64,000 nt of DNA, from contig CACJML010000002.1 in assembly GCA_902594515.1 (NCBI GenBank), positions 192,911 through 256,910 on the forward strand, read 5' to 3'. Origin of the DNA: an uncultured SAR86 cluster bacterium. Its GTDB lineage: Bacteria > Pseudomonadota > Gammaproteobacteria > Magnimaribacterales > D2472. Every line of letters starts with the position of its first letter. Within the stretch, counting starts at the first letter, position 1. Below are positions 9,232 to 19,694 of the stretch, piece after piece. The notes beneath the pieces were generated by a model, which saw only the letters and a list, made by a program, of their open reading frames with translations, did not search any database and had not been told where the DNA came from. The position numbers were made by a program, and so were the translations under genes.

Positions 9232-10614
9232 TTAATTTCTTTGTTTGATGAAAGATTCCGTCGCATTCAAGATAGTTTGGTCCTCAGAATCTTTCAATTT
9301 TTCTATTTCTGCTAGGATTTTTTCAGTTGAACCCCAGGGCCCTTCCTCATTCAAACGTTGATTTAGAAAGCCCTCATACCTTTTTTGCATGTCTTCGGGA
9401 GCCTCTGAGGGATACATTTGACAAACCAGTCTTTCAGCAAAGAGTCTAAAACGCTCATCTTCAATGTTTCTTGCTATTTTAATTCGGTATGACGGCTCTT
9501 CAATACGATGAAAATCGTCCATTAGTTCCTTATCGGATGGTTTTGGGAAACCCCCTGCATAAATGAGCTGTTCAATATGTTCGGGTTCTTTAAAATTAAA
9601 AATACGATCTGCCATCGCATCGCTTACCAGCGCATGAAAGTCAGTATTATTTTTAACAAGCTCAGCCCTTTTAATAAGAACATTAATATCCATATCAAAT
9701 ATTGCATTATCCTGAATCATTTCTTGAGGACATATGGGAATGGTTTTATTAATTTTATATTTTTTAAGCGGTCCATCACGCCCTCCTTTATGAACCATGC
9801 TAAAGATATCCGAAGTTTCCAAAGAAAAAATCTCTTCGGGATCAAAACTTAAATCAAAAAACACTATTTCATTAGGTCGGGTAGCATCTGCCCCACAAAT
9901 AACTACAGGATATCTAAAACGTTCGCGACGATAGACTTCTCCAAGCGCTAAAAAGGTTTTGCAATTAATGGCAGCTTGCATTCCAGGCTTGGTTGCAGTT
10001 GAGATAAAAAAATCGATCCACTCAGGTATATGGCCATCAATAATTTTAAGGAGCTCTAACATCAATCTGCAGTCGGCTATCGCATCATGCGCATCATCAT
10101 TGCTAATGTTGTTTGCAGCCGCTAAATCCTCAAGCTTTAAACTAATGCCCGGACCGCCAGAGTGTAAAGGAATTTCAATTACATTATCAAAATAACATGC
10201 AAGGTTTTGCAGCATTAAAAAAAGATCAAGCCTGCCATTGCCGTTGGTATTGGTTAGATAGATATCTAATAGGTTCCAATAAAATTGTCTTCGAATTAAT
10301 TCCTCATCGAATGCATGACCGTTATAAGTCACGAAAGTACCTGGACCATCTACCGTCCACTCACGCCACTGTCGATGCAAGTCGCTCATCATTTGATAAT
10401 GCGAAGTATTTGATTTAAATAACTCAATTTTTTTATTGGTGAGCATAGCTTTGGGTTGAGGATTAACCCATGGGAGTGGTCTGCACCCAATATTTTGTTG
10501 TGCTAATTCTTCAAAACTGCGATTGGTTTGGATGGAACCGCACTGCAAAATTTGAGAAAAATCTTTCTGAATCCCTGAGGTCTCTGTATCGTAAAAGATC
10601 AGATTAGCTGGCAA
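9232..10614 (-). CDS. sbcB: Exodeoxyribonuclease I
   Basis: FYDTETSG exonuclease motif, YNGHAFDEELIRRQFYWNLLD, AHDAIADCRLMLELL. Confidence 0.92.
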   Translation of the reverse strand: MPANLIFYDTETSGIQKDFSQILQCGSIQTNRSFEELAQQNIGCRPLPWVNPQPKAMLTNKKIELFKSNTSHYQMMSDLHRQWREWTVDGPGTFVTYNGHAFDEELIRRQFYWNLLDIYLTNTNGNGRLDLFLMLQNLACYFDNVIEIPLHSGGPGISLKLEDLAAANNISNDDAHDAIADCRLMLELLKIIDGHIPEWIDFFISTATKPGMQAAINCKTFLALGEVYRRERFRYPVVICGADATRPNEIVFFDLSFDPEEIFSLETSDIFSMVHKGGRDGPLKKYKINKTIPICPQEMIQDNAIFDMDINVLIKRAELVKNNTDFHALVSDAMADRIFNFKEPEHIEQLIYAGGFPKPSDKELMDDFHRIEEPSYRIKIARNIEDERFRLFAERLVCQMYPSEAPEDMQKRYEGFLNQRLNEEGPWGSTEKILAEIEKLKDSEDQTILNATESFIKQRN

Positions 10615-10625
10615 TGCTCTATCGC

Positions 10626-11876
10626 TTAACTCTTGGAAATTTCAGATGATTCCACCTGATCATCTTGAACTGTATGTTTACCAAGCTCATATCTAGCAAC
10701 CGCTCTTCTGTGAACCTCGTCCGGTCCATCAGCCAAGCGAAGGGTTCTCATCCCAGCGTACATTCTTGACAGTGGAAAAACTTGAGAAACTCCAGCTCCG
10801 CCATGAATTTGAATTGCACGATCAATGATCTTGCAAACAATATTCGGAACCGCCACTTTAATTTGAGCGATCTCACTGGCCGCAACCTTATTGCCGACGG
10901 TATCCATCATGTGGGCAGCTTGAAGAGTTAATAATCTAGCCATATTCAATTCAATTCTTGAATCAGCTATCACATCAAAGTTTCCACCAAGTTGTGCGAT
11001 AGGTTTACCAAATGCTACACGGGTTTGGCCACGTCGACACATCATCTCAATGACTCGCTCACCCATGCCTATGGCCCTCATACAATGATGAATTCTACCC
11101 GGTCCAAGTCTGCCTTGAGCAATTTCAAAACCCCTTCCTTCACCCAAAAGCATGTTTTCTCTAGGCACCCTAACATTATCAAATTTTAGGTGCGCATGAC
11201 CATGAGGAGCATCGTCCCAGCCAAACACATGCATCATTTTACGAGTTTCAATGCCTGGAGTATCGGTGGGCACCAATATCATTGAATGTCGCTTATGTCT
11301 CGGTGAGTCAGGGTCTTGATCAGTGACACACATGAAAATAATGATCTTGCATCTTGGATCTCCAGCACCCGAGGTCCACCACTTTTCACCATTAATCACA
11401 TACTCATCCCCCTCAAGCACTGCAGTGGCCGCCATGTTGGTGGCATCAGATGAAGCAACACCTGGCTCAGTCATACCAAAAGCTGACCTAATTTCTCCAT
11501 TTAATAAAGGCGTTAGCCACTCATCTTTTTGAGCCTCACTTCCATACCTAACCAAAACCTCCATGTTTCCTGTATCGGGTGCCGAACAATTAAAAACTTC
11601 GGATGCAATTCCAGATCGACCCATTTGTTCTGCTAAATGTGCATACTCAAAATTGGTCAGCCCGGCTCCAAGCTCACTTTCAGGAAGAAAGAGATTCCAC
11701 AGTCCAGCTTTTTTTGCTTTCTCTTTCATTTCTTCAATGATGGGCGGGACGCACCATCTGCCACCCTCTTCTACCTGCTGTTCATAGAGAGATTCATTAG
11801 GAATGATTTCCTTGTTAATAAATTCAGTAACCTCATCTAATAATGATTGAGTTTTTTTGCTAAGTTCAAATTTCAT
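10626..11876 (-). CDS. Acyl-CoA dehydrogenase family protein
   Basis: [65 protein letters not shown]. Confidence 0.93.
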   Translation of the reverse strand: MKFELSKKTQSLLDEVTEFINKEIIPNESLYEQQVEEGGRWCVPPIIEEMKEKAKKAGLWNLFLPESELGAGLTNFEYAHLAEQMGRSGIASEVFNCSAPDTGNMEVLVRYGSEAQKDEWLTPLLNGEIRSAFGMTEPGVASSDATNMAATAVLEGDEYVINGEKWWTSGAGDPRCKIIIFMCVTDQDPDSPRHKRHSMILVPTDTPGIETRKMMHVFGWDDAPHGHAHLKFDNVRVPRENMLLGEGRGFEIAQGRLGPGRIHHCMRAIGMGERVIEMMCRRGQTRVAFGKPIAQLGGNFDVIADSRIELNMARLLTLQAAHMMDTVGNKVAASEIAQIKVAVPNIVCKIIDRAIQIHGGAGVSQVFPLSRMYAGMRTLRLADGPDEVHRRAVARYELGKHTVQDDQVESSEISKS

Positions 11877-11902
11877 TTTTTTTCCTGGTTATAGTAATAG
11901 TA

Positions 11903-12832
11903 TCATTCATCAAAGGCTTGTTGACTCATGGATGAACAAATTTCATTAAATTCTTTGATGGTTTCAGAAATGATTTCTTTCACAGGCTTCATGCTGTTGA
12001 TTAATCCAACTGATTGGCCTGAAAGTGCAGGAGCTGCATTCATATTACCTCCAAAATACAAATCCTGAATGTTCACCATTGCACTCATATCCATTTCACC
12101 TGATTCATAAATGGGCTGGGTGTAATCTGTTTTCAGTGCACGTATACAAGGCTTACCTTTTTTATTTAATATCCAAGTGCCCTGCTCATCAGAATCGATG
12201 ATGTAGTTTTTAAAGTTTTCATGAACCGGGCTTTCTTTACAGGAAACAAATCGAGTCCCCATTTGAATGCCTTCAGCACCTGCTGCAAATGCAGCTGCCA
12301 TTCCACGTCCATCAACAATTCCTCCTGCAGCAACAATTGGCAGATCGGTGATATTTCTTATTGCTTGAATTAATACGAACAGTCCTACCTCTTCAGGACT
12401 TTTAAAACCGCCACCTTCAGTTCCCTCCACAACCAACCCATCAACATTTGCATCTACAGCTTTCTTTGCCCCTGTGACATTAGGCACAGCATGAAAGACT
12501 TTTATTCCTGCATCCTTGAGGATATGGATGTACTTACCGGGATCGCCTGCGGAAGTGGTAACAAACTTAATGCCAGCATTTAAAACAACATCAATCATGG
12601 ATTCGTCTTTTAAGAAAAGAAGTGGTAGATTTACTCCAAAAGGCTTATCAGTTAAGTCAGCCATTGCCATGATTTCATTCTTGCAGTTTTCAACTTCGCC
12701 TGAGGATGTTTCAATAATGCCAAAGCCGCCAGCATTTGATACTGCTGAAGCAAGCTTACTTCTTGCAATCCACCCCATGGGAGCTTGAATAATTGGGTAT
12801 TTTGAGCCTAGGATCTGAGTTACTCTATTCAC
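11903..12832 (-). CDS. Nitronate monooxygenase family protein
   Basis: PIIQAPMGWIARSKLASAVSNAGGFGIIE, VAAGGIVDGRGMAAAFAAGAEGIQMGTRF. Confidence 0.85.
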   Translation of the reverse strand: MNRVTQILGSKYPIIQAPMGWIARSKLASAVSNAGGFGIIETSSGEVENCKNEIMAMADLTDKPFGVNLPLLFLKDESMIDVVLNAGIKFVTTSAGDPGKYIHILKDAGIKVFHAVPNVTGAKKAVDANVDGLVVEGTEGGGFKSPEEVGLFVLIQAIRNITDLPIVAAGGIVDGRGMAAAFAAGAEGIQMGTRFVSCKESPVHENFKNYIIDSDEQGTWILNKKGKPCIRALKTDYTQPIYESGEMDMSAMVNIQDLYFGGNMNAAPALSGQSVGLINSMKPVKEIISETIKEFNEICSSMSQQAFDE

Positions 12833-12978
12833 GGTATTTTAGGAAGTATTGGCACATAGTATGTCACTATATTTAGACCCTAACAATCCTTTATTTCTAT
12901 TATACAAATTGCTAAGATGGCTTTATAAGTTTGATGAATAACATAGTCCCTATAATAAATCTTTAATACTATTCCACA

Positions 12979-13884
12979 ATGAAAATTAGCTCCTTTGATT
13001 TGAACCTCTTTGTGATTATGAATGCCATTTATACAGAGGGAAGTTTGACCAAGGCAGCAGAGGTTGTTGGAATTACACAACCTGCTGTTTCAAATGCACT
13101 TGCAAGACTTAGAGAGAGATTTAATGATGACTTATTTGTTAGAACTGGGACAGGAATGGTTCCAACGCATAAAACCGAGCATATGATCAATGATGTTCAG
13201 CATGCTTTAAGTTTAATGCAGAAGAGTGTAAATGAGCCTGATGAGTTTGATCCAAATACTTCGCAACGTACTTTTAGAATTTCCCTAGGTGATATTTCTG
13301 AAGGTAGGATATTGCCTTTTTTATTGGAGAAAATTAATAAAACTGCACCAAAAATTGCAATAGAAAGTTTTTTCACAACAAGAGAGGACTTGGTTCATGC
13401 GCTTGCTACTAATGAACTCAACTTTGCCATTGATCCCGTGATCCCTAGATCTAAAGATGTACTTTCAAAAAAAGTTTTTGAAGATAGATTTGTTTGTGCT
13501 CACAGAGCCAATCATCCTCTAACAAAGCTTCCTAATTTCGACATGGATGCGCTGCTTTCTCAAAAATTTATAAATATATCCAATCGAAAACGTGGGCCGG
13601 CTTTAATTGATTTAGAATTATCAAAAATTCAACTGCAACGAGAAGTTGCACTTCGAGCACAGCACTTTCTAGTGACCCCAGAAATTGTTCGATCAACTGA
13701 TTTAGTGTTGGTCTGCTCGCAAAGTTTCGCAAAAAAACATGGACTTCAATTCGAGGAGCTCCCTCTAGATGTTCCGCCAGTTGAACAATATCTAATCTGG
13801 CACAGCAGTGATGATAATGATGGTTCTCACATATGGATGAGAGAGCTCATTACTGAAGCTTTTGATGCTGCAAAAACAAGTTAA
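12979..13884 (+). CDS. LysR-family transcriptional regulator
   Basis: N-terminal HTH GSLTKAAEVVGITQPAVSNALARLRERFNDDLFVRTGTGMVPT. Confidence 0.94.
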   Translation: MKISSFDLNLFVIMNAIYTEGSLTKAAEVVGITQPAVSNALARLRERFNDDLFVRTGTGMVPTHKTEHMINDVQHALSLMQKSVNEPDEFDPNTSQRTFRISLGDISEGRILPFLLEKINKTAPKIAIESFFTTREDLVHALATNELNFAIDPVIPRSKDVLSKKVFEDRFVCAHRANHPLTKLPNFDMDALLSQKFINISNRKRGPALIDLELSKIQLQREVALRAQHFLVTPEIVRSTDLVLVCSQSFAKKHGLQFEELPLDVPPVEQYLIWHSSDDNDGSHIWMRELITEAFDAAKTS

Positions 13885-14498
13885 TTTTTTCCAGCGATAC
13901 CGTAATAATTGAAACAGGCTATTTTGGGTCCTTTGATGTATTTCTTTTGTAATTGATCAAATTTAAATCCTGACCTTAAAATAATATCTTCAGTATTACG
14001 ATTTATATTGCAGCCCCCTGCCAATTTACTCCAAATAGGGTTTATTCTATGTTGCCATCTGCGCACTGACTCCTCTGGAGAAATACCGTGCTCTGTAAAA
14101 AATAACTTACCGTTGTATTTCAAAACTCTTTTAATTTCTTTAAGTGCTTTAATCGGATCAGGGATAGTACATAAGCTGTAGCCCACAACAACTGAGTCAA
14201 AGGTATTATCTTTAAATGTGATTTCTTCAGCAGAGCCTTCCATTACCTCAACAGGAATATTCATCTCAATGATTCTTTTTTTTGCAATTTCAAGAGAACT
14301 TATTGCCGGATCAATGCCTTTTACTGAGGTAACTTTATCAAAATCATAAAACTTAAAATTTAAACCGGTGCCAACGCCAATTTCTAAAACCTCCCCAGAT
14401 GCATGAGGGAATATCTGTGCGCGCTTGTTTTGAAATCCCTCTTGCGAACAAACACAATCAAGAAACTTGGGAAGAATGTATGATTCGTAAAAACTCAT
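13881..14498 (-). CDS. Class I SAM-dependent methyltransferase
   Basis: VLEIGVGTGLNFKFYD motif I; Methyltransf_11-like. Confidence 0.87.
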   Translation of the reverse strand: MSFYESYILPKFLDCVCSQEGFQNKRAQIFPHASGEVLEIGVGTGLNFKFYDFDKVTSVKGIDPAISSLEIAKKRIIEMNIPVEVMEGSAEEITFKDNTFDSVVVGYSLCTIPDPIKALKEIKRVLKYNGKLFFTEHGISPEESVRRWQHRINPIWSKLAGGCNINRNTEDIILRSGFKFDQLQKKYIKGPKIACFNYYGIAGKN

Positions 14499-15298
14499 CC
14501 GCCGCTTAAATCATGACCTGATCTTGCAACCAATCCTCCGTCGCAAGTGATTGTCTCACCAACAGTAAAAGCTCCCGCTCGGGAACATAAAAATATTGTC
14601 AATCCAGCAATATCTTCTGGGGTGCCTACTCTGCTTCTTGGGTTTGCTTTCGCAATGCCTGAATAATCATGGCCAACTGCAGGCCCAAGCATATTACTTG
14701 GAAACGGACCCGGAGCAATTGCATTCACAATGATATCTTCCTTTACTAATTTTGCTGAAAGCACTCTTGTTAAATGATGCACTGCTGCTTTTGAGGGCCC
14801 ATAGGGATAGGTTTCAAATACTGGAGTGTTAATGCCATCAATTGATCCCACATTGATAATTCTTGAGGGGTCATCATTATCCGCATTAACCCTGAGAAGC
14901 GGTAAGAGTTGTTGAGTGACAAAAAATACGCTTTTTACATTCAAATCCATCACACGATCCCACCCTTCCTCAGAAAATGTATCTAGAGGTTCTGCCCATG
15001 CAGCGCCAGCATTATTAATTAAAAAATCTACAGAAGATTCTCTGGTTTTTAATTCATCTGCAAAATCCACAATTCCACCATGAGAACTTAAATCTGAAGG
15101 TATTGCAATGCACTCTTGTCCGTATTGATCAGAGAGCTCTTTAGCCTTATCAATTAATGGTCCTGCTTTTCTAGCAGTTATATAAACTTTAACCCCGTTA
15201 GCCAAAAAGCCAGCCGTAATCATCTCACCTATGCCTCTTGATCCACCGGTGACAACGGCTGTTTTACCATTAATACTAAATAATTGATCTAACTTCAT
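14495..15298 (-). CDS. SDR-family oxidoreductase
   Basis: TGGSRGIGEMIT Rossmann motif, NNAGAAW, YPYGPSKAAVHH catalytic Y-x3-K. Confidence 0.92.
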   Translation of the reverse strand: MKLDQLFSINGKTAVVTGGSRGIGEMITAGFLANGVKVYITARKAGPLIDKAKELSDQYGQECIAIPSDLSSHGGIVDFADELKTRESSVDFLINNAGAAWAEPLDTFSEEGWDRVMDLNVKSVFFVTQQLLPLLRVNADNDDPSRIINVGSIDGINTPVFETYPYGPSKAAVHHLTRVLSAKLVKEDIIVNAIAPGPFPSNMLGPAVGHDYSGIAKANPRSRVGTPEDIAGLTIFLCSRAGAFTVGETITCDGGLVARSGHDLSGG

Positions 15299-15366
15299 CG
15301 TGTTCCTTATTTTGTTTCCTGTTGAATCTAATATTAATTCTTTGTATTTGCAATTAAAATGCTCAG

Positions 15367-16311
15367 ATGTTGTTGCTGCATAATTTTCTTATTCTTTGTT
15401 TTGGATTGGCTATTCTTATTTGGGGTGCGGATAGATTTGTGGCTCAATCATCAATCATTGCAAAAAGAATTGGCGTCAGCGATTTAATCATTGGATTGAC
15501 TCTGGTTGCATTTGGCACCTCAGCTCCTGAGATCTTCATTGGTATCTCGGGTATTTTTAATGAAAGTGCAGCTTTATCGCTTGGCACAGTCATGGGATCA
15601 AACATTTCAAATATTGCTTTAATATTTGGTATTGCTTGCTTTTCTCTTAGGAAACAAATCACTGACTCTCTGATCAACCTTCTGCCATTTGTGATTTCAG
15701 TTGTATGGTTAGGAATTGCTTTATTTAATGGAAAAATAAATCATATTGAAGCAATTGTTTTTATCGGGATATTAGGTCTCTTCCTTTTCACCCTTTTCAA
15801 ATCCAATGATTTAAATGAAGAAAATATTCAAAATCAGGCCAGCAGCATATTTAAAGATATCTTTTGGCTGTCAATAGGATTAATTGGATTAATTTTTGGA
15901 TCACATCTTTCTGTTACACATGCCGAGAATATTGCTTTAATTCTAGGGGTCCCTGAAATGATTATTGGCTTAACAATCCTTGCCCTAGGTACAAGCCTTC
16001 CAGAGTTAGCTGCAAGCGTTGCTGCTTTAGTAAAAAAGAAAGCTCAGATGGTGGTGGGTAACATCATCGGTTCAAATATATTCAATCTAGTATTTGTGGT
16101 TCCAATGATTGGATTCTTTTCTACTTTAACCCTCGAAGATACTATCTTTGTAAGAGATTTTCTGGTTTTAGCTCTTCTGAGTACTGCGTTTTTAGCAGCG
16201 ATTATAGTGCTTAAATTTTCTTCCTTTAAGGGATGGGTAATGAAATTCTTTGGTTTAACTTTCGTTAGTAGCTACATCGCCTACATCATGCTTCTGAGCG
16301 GGCTGATTTAA
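15367..16311 (+). CDS. Calcium/sodium antiporter (CaCA family, YrbG-like)
   Basis: Two alpha repeats: LVAFGTSAPEIFIGISG...GTVMGSNISNIALI and LALGTSLPELAASVAALVKKKAQMVVGNIIGSNIFNLVFV. Confidence 0.93.
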   Translation: MLLLHNFLILCFGLAILIWGADRFVAQSSIIAKRIGVSDLIIGLTLVAFGTSAPEIFIGISGIFNESAALSLGTVMGSNISNIALIFGIACFSLRKQITDSLINLLPFVISVVWLGIALFNGKINHIEAIVFIGILGLFLFTLFKSNDLNEENIQNQASSIFKDIFWLSIGLIGLIFGSHLSVTHAENIALILGVPEMIIGLTILALGTSLPELAASVAALVKKKAQMVVGNIIGSNIFNLVFVVPMIGFFSTLTLEDTIFVRDFLVLALLSTAFLAAIIVLKFSSFKGWVMKFFGLTFVSSYIAYIMLLSGLI

Positions 16312-16716
16312 GGTCCTCAAATAGATCATAAAAAATATTGAAATAAAAAAAGTTGCTACTTCAAAAATAAAAAAGCTATTTAAAAAACCTGGTGCTGTAG
16401 GTATTAAAGATAACAGGTAACGGCCAGCTGCAATTGAGAAGGTTAAAAAGGCTAGTATAAATAGTGCTTTATTGGCTAAATATTTACTAAAAAGCCCAAG
16501 CAAACAAAATATTCCTACCATTAAGTTTATTCCCCCATACAATCCTGCTACCTCAGAGTAGCCTATTGGTGCTGATACGCTAAGACCAACAGCCAACATA
16601 AAAGAAGGAATATCAAATTCTAAAATTTCTCTAACTGGTTCGATAACAGCCCAAGCACCTATTCCAAAGTAAAGAATGAAGTACAAAAATAAGTAAATTC
16701 TTAATAGCCAGATCAT
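16255..16716 (-). CDS. DUF4345-like small membrane protein
   Basis: Four TM segments, GLYGGINLMVGIFCLLGL; 3' end overlaps the antiporter gene by 57 bp antisense. Confidence 0.6.
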   Translation of the reverse strand: MIWLLRIYLFLYFILYFGIGAWAVIEPVREILEFDIPSFMLAVGLSVSAPIGYSEVAGLYGGINLMVGIFCLLGLFSKYLANKALFILAFLTFSIAAGRYLLSLIPTAPGFLNSFFIFEVATFFISIFFMIYLRTLNQPAQKHDVGDVATNES

Positions 16717-16719
16717 TAT

Positions 16720-17112
16720 CTAAAAAATTTCATTTTTTCGTTTATTGTGAGCCCATCTCACAAGAACTATACCTAAGGTAGTAATTATAAAGAAGATAAC
16801 ACTAATTGTATGAATACCCATGGTAAAAAATGAAATAAATAGAGTTAATGTCCATGCACTATAAGCTACAAAAATTGGCCAAATTGGTGAGGTAGGATTT
16901 CTTCCAGAAAAATACCTAACAACAAAATATAGCATAGTAAGGTAAAAAGCTGGCATAACTGTTCTATGCCTAAATTCGTTGAGGAGTTCAGGATCAATAT
17001 TGACTGCAAAGTAAGGCACATCAAATGAGTCATAAAAGAATACTAATCCAATTGCTTGGATTGCTATCCAAATGGAAGCAATAACTAAAAAGATGTTTGT
17101 AAGCCTATCCAT
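16720..17112 (-). CDS. Hypothetical membrane protein
   Basis: About four TM helices, 3 bp from the next co-directional gene. Confidence 0.65.
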   Translation of the reverse strand: MDRLTNIFLVIASIWIAIQAIGLVFFYDSFDVPYFAVNIDPELLNEFRHRTVMPAFYLTMLYFVVRYFSGRNPTSPIWPIFVAYSAWTLTLFISFFTMGIHTISVIFFIITTLGIVLVRWAHNKRKNEIF

Positions 17113-17161
17113 AATTCAAACCTCTCTTGTAAAATACTATTTTTACAGCGAAATCGTGCTT

Positions 17162-17552
17162 ATGAATAACCAATTTAGTGGAAGAATCGAAAATCCTCAA
17201 GTTATTGAGCAGCTCATTGCAGATAAAAATTCAAATAAATTATTTATTTTTGGAGCAAATTGGTGCCCAGATGCTATGAATTTACTGCAAAAACTCAACG
17301 ATACAAGCGCAAAAAAGATACTAAATTATCAGTTTATTATCTACTTCGTAGATGTTGAAAAGTATTCCATTAATATGGAGATTTATAAATCTTTTGGTAT
17401 CGAGGCAATTGAAGGCATACCTAGAGTTTTTTTTGGTTAATAAAAGTGGGAAAGTCTTAAATTTAGAGACTAATGATTATTGGAGAGATTCAAGAAATAT
17501 TCCTGATACGGAGTTTGTAAAGTACTTACAAAGCTTCAGCTCTGAATTATAA
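17162..17552 (+). pseudogene. Thioredoxin-fold protein gene with an apparent frameshift at T8 (17427-17434)
   Basis: MNNQFSG...FIFGANWCPDAMNLL...GIEAIEGIPRVFF ends in frame at a stop just after T8; the neighbouring frame continues LVNKSGKVLNLETNDYWRDSRNIPDTEFVKYLQSFSSEL. Removing one T restores GIPRVFLVNKSGKV. Confidence 0.72.
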
Positions 17553-17559
17553 AGTAGCG

Positions 17560-19644
17560 TCAATCCTCAGCAGCTTCTTGTGATACCCCAGTTAATTTTG
17601 CCTGTGAAATTATGTAAGCTTGAATTTGGTTTGCCTGCTCGAGACTTAACACGTCTTTAAATGATGTCATTCCTTTTTCTGAATGCATGCCTCCCAAGAT
17701 AACTCCCATGAAAGTTTTGTGGCCGACCTCATCTAGATACCTTAAGTCAGGAATAACTCCACCTCCAATAACTCCTGCACCATGACAAAACTGGCAATGT
17801 TCATGATATTCATACTCGCCTCGGGCAATAGTGAGGGCATCTGTTGTCATTGAAGGTACAACCGGGTTAACTTGCGCAATAGATTGAACTGGTGCACTCA
17901 TCTCCTCTCCGCCTAACTTAAAAACAAGCATGCGACCATTTTGTGCCGGATTTTTATTTGCAGATGGAAATGCTCCCGCTAAGGCATAAGCTCCTCCATA
18001 ACCAACTTGAATGGCAATATATTGCTCTTCATCAATCATGTATGTAATCGGTGGAGCGATTATTCCTTGCCCAGTATCAACGCTCCACAATATTTCTCCG
18101 GAGGCAGCATCAAAAGCAATAAATCTTCCATCAGACGTTCCTTGAAGTACCAAGTCTCCAGCAGTTGATAAAAGTCCTCCGCTCCACGGTCTTTGATACT
18201 GCTCACGCCAAACTTCTTTTTGAGCAATTGGATCCCACGCCAACAAATACCCAAATGTAGCTTTATCAACCATAGCCAACTCATCTGGATTTTTTGGTAA
18301 ATAAGTCATTTCAATCTGTTGCCCTGTATTCCATGTCTTTGGATTGTATTCAAAGTCTTTATCATGGCTGTAAACGAAAAGCATTTCTTGAGCTGGAATG
18401 TAAACAAGTCCAGTATCAGGATTAAAAGCCATGGGTTGCCAATTATGGCCGCCAAGTGGACCAGGAGTTGTTAATGCTGGGGTATCAAAATAATTATTTG
18501 CTGGATTTTCGACTGGTCTTCCTGTTTCCATATCAACATGAGTAGCCCAGTTAATTGGTACATAATTCTCTGCTGATATTAATTCACCATTCGTCCGATC
18601 AATAACATAAAAGAAACCATTTTTTGGGGCCTGCATAATGACTTTTCGCATTTGACCATTAATTTCAAGATCGGCAAGGATCATATGTTGAGTAGCTGTG
18701 TAATCCCATGAATCCCCGGGCGTGGTCTGATAGTGCCACTTATAATCTCCCGTGTCTGGATCCAGGGCTACAATGGATGAAAGGTATAAATTATCTCCTC
18801 CTCCAGGACTTCTGACGTATCTATTCCATGGCGAACCGTTACCTGTACCAATATATAAAGTATCAAGGTCTGAGTCATAGGCCATGGAATCCCAAACAGT
18901 TCCACCGCCACCGTATTCCCACCATTTTCCACCCGACCAGGTTTTTGCAGCTATCTCCATTTCAGGAGATTCAAAAGGCTCATTAGGGTTGCCCGGAACA
19001 GTATAAAATCTCCACAATTCATCACCACTATCGACGTCATAGGCGGTAACATAGCCTCTTACCCCAAACTCACCACCACCATTACCAATGATAACATTTC
19101 CCTTAATAATTCTAGGTGCTCCAGTTATCGTGTATGGCCTCGATTTATCAATTGTTAAAATGCTCCAATTTTCATTACCAGTATCTTTATCTAATGAAAT
19201 TAATCTGCCATCAATCGTCCCAAAAAAGATAGAATTTTCATAAAGAGCTACACCTCTATTAACGACATCGCAGCAAGCATTATTTGCCCACGCACGCTCA
19301 ACCTTAGGATCATGAGTCCAAAGCAAATCACCCGTTTTTGCATCCAATGCATGCACTACACTCCATGGCGCTGTTATAAACATGACTCCATCTTTTACAA
19401 TTGGAGTAGTTTCATGACCCCTATTTGTGCCGGTCTCAAAAGACCAAGATAACCCAATCTGATCTACGTTAGAGGTATTAATTTGATCCAGTGGACTGTG
19501 CCTCTCTTCTGCATAAGTTCTTCCATGCAACAACCATTCATTTGGACTGGAATTAAAATCAACCAATGGGTTTTTTGAATCAACTGCCTCGCTACAGCTG
19601 AAAATTAAAAACAGTAATGGCGGGACAAGGAAATGATTTTTCAT
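17560..19644 (-). CDS. PQQ-dependent alcohol dehydrogenase (quinoprotein) with C-terminal cytochrome c domain, predicted lipoprotein
   Basis: Adjacent-Cys motif NNACCDVVNRG, beta-propeller tryptophan-docking repeats, PGDSWDYTA active-site region, CQFCHG haem motif. Confidence 0.92.
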   Translation of the reverse strand: MKNHFLVPPLLFLIFSCSEAVDSKNPLVDFNSSPNEWLLHGRTYAEERHSPLDQINTSNVDQIGLSWSFETGTNRGHETTPIVKDGVMFITAPWSVVHALDAKTGDLLWTHDPKVERAWANNACCDVVNRGVALYENSIFFGTIDGRLISLDKDTGNENWSILTIDKSRPYTITGAPRIIKGNVIIGNGGGEFGVRGYVTAYDVDSGDELWRFYTVPGNPNEPFESPEMEIAAKTWSGGKWWEYGGGGTVWDSMAYDSDLDTLYIGTGNGSPWNRYVRSPGGGDNLYLSSIVALDPDTGDYKWHYQTTPGDSWDYTATQHMILADLEINGQMRKVIMQAPKNGFFYVIDRTNGELISAENYVPINWATHVDMETGRPVENPANNYFDTPALTTPGPLGGHNWQPMAFNPDTGLVYIPAQEMLFVYSHDKDFEYNPKTWNTGQQIEMTYLPKNPDELAMVDKATFGYLLAWDPIAQKEVWREQYQRPWSGGLLSTAGDLVLQGTSDGRFIAFDAASGEILWSVDTGQGIIAPPITYMIDEEQYIAIQVGYGGAYALAGAFPSANKNPAQNGRMLVFKLGGEEMSAPVQSIAQVNPVVPSMTTDALTIARGEYEYHEHCQFCHGAGVIGGGVIPDLRYLDEVGHKTFMGVILGGMHSEKGMTSFKDVLSLEQANQIQAYIISQAKLTGVSQEAAED

Positions 19645-19694
19645 ACAAAGATTCTAGCAAAAAAATCATTGTTATTTAATTTAAGAAGATCTAA

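Noticed and set aside
12880-13080. 66-aa minus-strand ORF in the LysR/NMO divergent region
   Set aside because: Covers the promoter region and overlaps the conserved LysR HTH; Cys/Ile-rich nonsense composition.
18060-18284. 74-aa same-strand ORF inside the PQQ dehydrogenase
   Set aside because: Alternative frame within a well-supported CDS.
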